Positions 60,463 through 64,000 of a DNA stretch of 64,000 nt are shown here, piece by piece. Under the pieces are notes generated by a model. That model was not told where the DNA came from. It did not search any database and saw nothing but the letters and a program-made list of their open reading frames with translations. The DNA comes from Ramlibacter tataouinensis TTB310 (GTDB taxonomy: Bacteria; Pseudomonadota; Gammaproteobacteria; Burkholderiales; Burkholderiaceae_C). Made by a program: the position numbers and the translations under genes. Location: assembly GCF_000215705.1 (NCBI RefSeq), contig NC_015677.1, forward strand, positions 434,001-498,000, written 5' to 3'. Within the stretch, counting starts at the first letter, position 1. Each line of letters opens with the position of its first letter.

Positions 60463-60481
60463 AGTAGAGCGCTGTTCTACT
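60463..60481. promoter_or_regulatory. Palindromic operator-like site upstream of the desaturase cluster
   Basis: AGTAGA (60463-60468) and TCTACT (60476-60481) are a perfect inverted repeat with a 7-bp spacer. It sits in the AT-richer promoter-like part of the 368-bp region between the divergent SIS gene and the desaturase. The size resembles a TetR-family operator. Confidence 0.45.
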
Positions 60482-60520
60482 GCGTCTCCGATCGGGGTAC
60501 AGCACCATCAGGGAGACAAC

Positions 60521-60631
60521 ATGAAGCTGCACGACGGTACCTGGGCAGGCCTGCGCCCTCTGCGCAGCGGCGCCTCGGCACGAGCCGCGCCACGGCCTGC
60601 ACCCTCCTTTATTTCCCTTCCCTTCCAATGA
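60521..60631 (+). CDS. Possible 36-aa leader peptide
   Basis: ATG 60521 follows GGGAG at ideal spacing and encodes a 36-residue basic peptide (MKLHDGTWAGLRPLRSGA at its start), ending 25 bp before the desaturase gene. No family match is known to me. It could be a leader that influences downstream translation, or a chance ORF; the good ribosome site and position are the only support. Confidence 0.35.
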   Translation: MKLHDGTWAGLRPLRSGASARAAPRPAPSFISLPFQ

Positions 60632-60656
60632 ACCGCCTTGACTGTGGAGAAAGAGC

Positions 60657-61631
60657 ATGAGCACGTATTCGGAGACCGCTCCCGCAGCAGCGGTGCAACA
60701 AGAAGATGCCACACCCCCGCGTAGCAGGGCCGTCGTCTACGACCGCAGGCTGGTTGGCACGAAGAACTTCTATGCCGGGCTCACCGTGACCGTGCCCACG
60801 CTGTTCACCGCGTACGCGGTCTTTCTCGCTTTCCGCGAGGGCGTGAGCGGCCTGGATATCGCCATGTGCCTGGTGATGTACCTGCTCACGCTGATGGGCA
60901 TCACGGTGGGGTTCCACCGGCTGCTGGCGCACCGCTCCTTCGTCGCCGACCGCTGGGTGAAGATCGTGTTCGCGGTCTTCGGCACCTGGGCCGCCCAGGC
61001 GCCCGTGATCCATTGGGTGGCCAACCATCGCAGACACCATGCGACCTCCGACCAGCCGGGCGATCCGCATTCGCCCCATCTGTCGGGCAGCACGCTGAGC
61101 GGGCGCATCAAGGGACTGTGGCACGCGCACATCGGCTCGATGTTTGCGCCGGAGGTGACCAACTACGCGACCTTCGGGCCCGATCTGCTGCGCGACCCCG
61201 ACATCCGCTGGCTCAACAACAACTACCTGTGGGTCGTGCTGTCCGGCCTGGCGCTGCCGGCGGCCATCGGCGGCCTCGTCACACAGAGCTGGTGGGGCGC
61301 ATGGACCGCTCTGGTGTGGGGCGGCTTCGTGCGCATGTTCGTCGTGCACCACGCGATCTGGGCCATCACCTCCATTGCGCACACCGTAGGCCGCCGCGTG
61401 TATGAGTCCGGCGACCACGCGCGCAACTTCGCGCTGCTCGCGCTCGTCACGGGCGGCGAGGGCTGGCACAGCACGCACCATGCGTTTCCGCGCACCGCGA
61501 TCTTCTCGACCGCGCCGTGGCAGATCGACATCGGCGGCATCTTCATCTGGGCGCTGGAAAAGATGGGCGCGGCGCGCGAAGTCAACCGCCTCACACCCGA
61601 ACAGATGCGCGCGAAAGCGCTTTACCGCTGA
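60657..61631 (+). CDS. Membrane acyl-CoA/acyl-lipid desaturase
   Basis: A 324-residue di-iron integral membrane desaturase. The three histidine boxes are HRLLAH (87-92), HRRHH (124-128) and HSTHH (271-275), with about four membrane helices between. This is the delta-9 stearoyl-CoA desaturase (OLE1/DesC-type) layout, so it should introduce a double bond into an acyl chain. First full gene of a unit that continues with an acyl carrier protein, a methyltransferase and a ketosynthase, suggesting the acyl chain is modified for that pathway. Confidence 0.9.
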   Translation: MSTYSETAPAAAVQQEDATPPRSRAVVYDRRLVGTKNFYAGLTVTVPTLFTAYAVFLAFREGVSGLDIAMCLVMYLLTLMGITVGFHRLLAHRSFVADRWVKIVFAVFGTWAAQAPVIHWVANHRRHHATSDQPGDPHSPHLSGSTLSGRIKGLWHAHIGSMFAPEVTNYATFGPDLLRDPDIRWLNNNYLWVVLSGLALPAAIGGLVTQSWWGAWTALVWGGFVRMFVVHHAIWAITSIAHTVGRRVYESGDHARNFALLALVTGGEGWHSTHHAFPRTAIFSTAPWQIDIGGIFIWALEKMGAAREVNRLTPEQMRAKALYR

Positions 61632-61660
61632 GTTGTCTTATCCAAAGACTGGAGATATGT

Positions 61661-61948
61661 ATGAACACGGAAGTTGAAAACGACGTCGTTGATCGGGTCT
61701 CTGCCAAGCCAAGCGCCACCGACATCGAGAACTGGATGGTCAGTTACGTCAGCCGGGTGCTCGGCGTGGATCGCGCCAGGATCGATCCGGGCCGCTACTT
61801 CAACAACAACGGCCTGGACTCCCTGACGACCATCGTCATGACCGAGGAACTCGGTCGCTGGCTCGGCCGCGAGATCGACCCCACCCTCCCGTACGACCAT
61901 CCGAGCATCAGGCGCTTCGCGGCTTACCTGGCCGCCCAGGGCGCCTGA
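61661..61948 (+). CDS. Stand-alone acyl carrier protein
   Basis: A 95-residue carrier protein. The phosphopantetheine-accepting serine is S54 in NNNGLDSLTTIVM, and the fold continues ELGRWLGREIDPTLPYDHPSIRRFAAYL. GGAG lies just before ATG 61661. It resembles polyketide-type carrier proteins more than housekeeping AcpP (there is an N-terminal extension), so it probably carries the acyl chain to the neighbouring desaturase, methyltransferase or ketosynthase. Confidence 0.9.
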   Translation: MNTEVENDVVDRVSAKPSATDIENWMVSYVSRVLGVDRARIDPGRYFNNNGLDSLTTIVMTEELGRWLGREIDPTLPYDHPSIRRFAAYLAAQGA

Positions 61949-61976
61949 GGCGTCACGCCCACACAGGATCTCCGCC

Positions 61977-62846
61977 ATGCTCGACACCGACACCCTCCAG
62001 CGGCCCAGCCCCGGCGCCTCCAAGGACGCGATCCAGTTCCACTACGACGTCGGCAACGACTTCTACCACCTGTGGCTGGATGAAACAAAGACCTACACCT
62101 GTGCGCTCTGGAACGAGGGCGACGACATCGCCGCGGCACAAAAGCGCAAGCTCGACCATCACATCACCGAGGCCAAGGCGCCGGGCGTGGCGCGCGCGCT
62201 GGACATCGGATGCGGCTGGGGACCCTGCCTGCGGCGCATGGTGGAGACCCATGGCGTCCAACACGCGGTGGGCCTCACGCTCAGCCAGGCGCAGGCCGAC
62301 TACGTGAAGTCGCTGGGTAATCCGGGGATCGAAATCCGGGTGGAAAGCTGGTTCGATCACGAGCCTACCGCGCCTTATGACGCCATCATCTCCATCGGCG
62401 CCTTCGAGCACTTCGCCCGGCCGGACGTCGCGCTGGCCGAGAAGATCGACGGTTACCGGGCCTTCTTCGACCGCTGCCGGCGCTGGCTGCGGCCCGGCGG
62501 GCGGCTGTCCCTGCAGACCATCGTGTACGAGAATTCCGACCGCGCCGACCTGAGCCCCTTCATCCTGGAGCGAATCTGGCCGGAAACCGACCTGCCGCGG
62601 CTGGCCGACATCTGCACCGCCGTGGAACGCAAGTTCGAGGTGGTACGCCTGCACAACGACCGCCAGGGCTACGTACGCACCTGCGCCGAGTGGGTGCGGC
62701 AGCTGGGCGTACACCGGGACAAGATCGTCTCCACGGTCGGCCTGGACACGTACGAGCGTTACGTGCACTGGCTCAAGCTCTCCATGGTCGGGTTCCACAC
62801 CGGCACCATGGGCCTGCTGCGGATCACGTTCCAGCGGATCGACTGA
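61977..62846 (+). CDS. Cyclopropane-fatty-acid-synthase-like methyltransferase
   Basis: A 289-residue SAM-dependent methyltransferase of the CFA family: FHYDVGNDFYHLWLDETKTY, ALDIGCGWGPCLRRMV (SAM motif I), VGLTLSQAQADYV, IISIGAFEHFA and the late YVRTCAEWVRQL, MVGFHTGTMGL. It lacks the long N-terminal domain of E. coli Cfa, as in mycolic-acid-type and pathway-specific members. Expected to cyclopropanate or methylate a double bond made by the upstream desaturase. Follows the ACP gene by 28 bp. Confidence 0.88.
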   Translation: MLDTDTLQRPSPGASKDAIQFHYDVGNDFYHLWLDETKTYTCALWNEGDDIAAAQKRKLDHHITEAKAPGVARALDIGCGWGPCLRRMVETHGVQHAVGLTLSQAQADYVKSLGNPGIEIRVESWFDHEPTAPYDAIISIGAFEHFARPDVALAEKIDGYRAFFDRCRRWLRPGGRLSLQTIVYENSDRADLSPFILERIWPETDLPRLADICTAVERKFEVVRLHNDRQGYVRTCAEWVRQLGVHRDKIVSTVGLDTYERYVHWLKLSMVGFHTGTMGLLRITFQRID

Positions 62847-62864
62847 CCCGGCACCACGGCGCGC

Positions 62865-64000
62865 ATGTGGCCCGAACCGATCGCTGTCGTCGGCATCGGC
62901 TGCCGATTCCCCAAGGCACCCGGGATCGAGCAGCTGTGGAAGCTGCTCATGGACGGGGTGGACGCGGCCGGCGTCCGCCCCCGCGCGGAATGGCTGCTTC
63001 CCTCCTATGTCGATGAGACGCACGAGCACATCCGCTGGATTCTCGATTGCCCGGGCGGCTTCATCGACCGGAATGAGCTGCCCGCCAATCTGATCCCCGA
63101 CACGCTGCCCGACGGCGGCTCGGTGCTCGATCCCCAGCAGGCGGTTTTCGTGCAGTGCGCCACCGAGGCGCTGGCCGACGCCGGGCTGGCCGATCTGCCG
63201 GTACGCGACGGCGCCGTGGTCGGCGTATGGTGCGGCGCCACCAACATCGACTACCACCGTTGGCTCTACAGCCGCGCCAGCAACATCTGCATCGCGGGCT
63301 ATGTGGGCTCGGCGATCGCCGCCATCTCCAACCGCGTGTCCAACCAGCTCAACCTGCGCGGGCCCAGCCTGACCATCGACTCGGCCTGCACGTCCGGCCT
63401 GGCGGCCGTGCACCTGGCCTGCCAGAGCCTGCTGCTGGGCGAGTCGGACTTCTGCCTGGCCGGCGGCATCAACATCATCATCAACCCGGACTCCAGCCTG
63501 ACCTTCGTCGCCAGCGGCATGTTGTCCAAGTCGGGGCGCTGCCGGGTGTTCAGCGCCGACGCCGACGGCTACATCCGCGCCGAAGGCTGCGCGGTGCTGA
63601 TGCTGGAAAGACTCAGCCAGGCGCGCGCCGCGGGACGCCGCGTCCACGGGCTGATCCTGGGCTCGGCGCTCAACCACACGGGCGAAAGCGCGGGCATCAG
63701 CATGCCGCGCGCCTCTGCCCAGGTGGATCTGATCCGGCGGGCGCATGCCGCCGCCGGCGTCACGGCCGCCCAGGTCCAGTACGTGGAGGCACACGCGGTG
63801 GGCACGCCGCTGGGCGACATGACGGAACTCGCCTCGCTGGAACAGGTATTCGCCGAACGCGCAGGCGGTGGCGGTGGCAAGGTGACGGTCGGCTCGCTCA
63901 AGACCAACTTCGGCCATTGCGAAGCGGCGTCCGGCCTGGCCGGCCTGCTCAAGGGCTTGTGCATCGCGAGGCACCGCAAGATACCGCCCAACCTGCACTT
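62865..64000 (+). CDS. Type I polyketide synthase ketosynthase region (truncated by window end)
   Basis: Open from ATG 62865 to the window end without a stop (378 codons). It begins EPIAVVGIGCRFPKAPGIE like a type I ketosynthase. The catalytic triad is C175 (DSACTSGLAA), H310 (VEAHAVGTPLGD) and H351 (KTNFGHCEAASG). The motif around H310 departs from the usual EAHGTGT, and DPQQAVFVQCATEALADAG replaces the common DPQQRLLLE. Only the ketosynthase is seen; further domains lie beyond the window. It starts 18 bp after the methyltransferase stop. Confidence 0.88.
   Translation, partial: MWPEPIAVVGIGCRFPKAPGIEQLWKLLMDGVDAAGVRPRAEWLLPSYVDETHEHIRWILDCPGGFIDRNELPANLIPDTLPDGGSVLDPQQAVFVQCATEALADAGLADLPVRDGAVVGVWCGATNIDYHRWLYSRASNICIAGYVGSAIAAISNRVSNQLNLRGPSLTIDSACTSGLAAVHLACQSLLLGESDFCLAGGINIIINPDSSLTFVASGMLSKSGRCRVFSADADGYIRAEGCAVLMLERLSQARAAGRRVHGLILGSALNHTGESAGISMPRASAQVDLIRRAHAAAGVTAAQVQYVEAHAVGTPLGDMTELASLEQVFAERAGGGGGKVTVGSLKTNFGHCEAASGLAGLLKGLCIARHRKIPPNLH

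Overview
The window is very GC-rich, gene-dense DNA with short or overlapping gene junctions and frequent GTG starts. The gene repertoire (short bifunctional PutA with a divergent Lrp regulator, GlpSTPQV-type glycerol importer, PilT/PilU pair, many hybrid histidine kinases, PaoABC-type aldehyde oxidoreductase) fits a betaproteobacterium of the Burkholderiales, most likely Comamonadaceae (Ramlibacter/Variovorax-like). That placement is inference from gene content, not a database match.

Layout. 0-4 kb: small membrane or hypothetical proteins, a zinc alcohol dehydrogenase and an arginase ending in a long perfect hairpin. 4-19.5 kb: a sensory block with a KaiC-like double ATPase coupled to a hybrid histidine kinase, two more hybrid kinases on the opposite strand, a RecQ-family helicase, an acidic low-complexity protein, an orphan CheB, and a 1541-residue CheB-CheR-PAS-kinase-receiver fusion. 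19.5-25 kb: a DUF378 membrane protein, an SGNH hydrolase, putA (carrying an in-frame palindromic element) and its Lrp-type regulator, then DUF2945 and DUF3140 stress-type small proteins. 25-35 kb: a complete glycerol regulon, glpD-glpS-glpT-glpP-glpQ-DUF2160-glpV on one strand and glpR-glpK divergently on the other, so uptake, phosphorylation, oxidation and control lie together.

35-50 kb is more accessory. It holds a DUF3617 protein, a GH1-like protein, an SDR, an NlpC/P60 lipoprotein, a gamma-glutamyltransferase, DUF3500 and kelch proteins with a LysR regulator, small DUF proteins, a MarR/VOC pair, GNAT and PhnB-like proteins, a methyltransferase, a RIO kinase and a decayed ankyrin gene. Much of it has lower GC. 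A family of imperfect palindromic repeats (at least nine arms, 37.0-47.4 kb) sits between its transcription units.

50-60 kb returns to core functions: an RRM protein with a second IF-1, YggS, PilT/PilU followed by stacked hairpins, a 3-hydroxyisobutyrate dehydrogenase-family enzyme, PaoA/B/C (PaoB with an apparent N-terminal frame break), and the DiaA/GmhA-like plus BON lipoprotein pair. 60.6-64 kb opens a lipid or polyketide-type gene cluster running off the end of the window: acyl desaturase, stand-alone acyl carrier protein, cyclopropane-synthase-like methyltransferase and the start of a ketosynthase protein. It is preceded by a palindromic operator-like site and a small ORF with a good ribosome site. 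This cluster is the best candidate here for an undescribed biosynthetic system. No tRNA, rRNA, CRISPR array, transposase or integrase was recognised.
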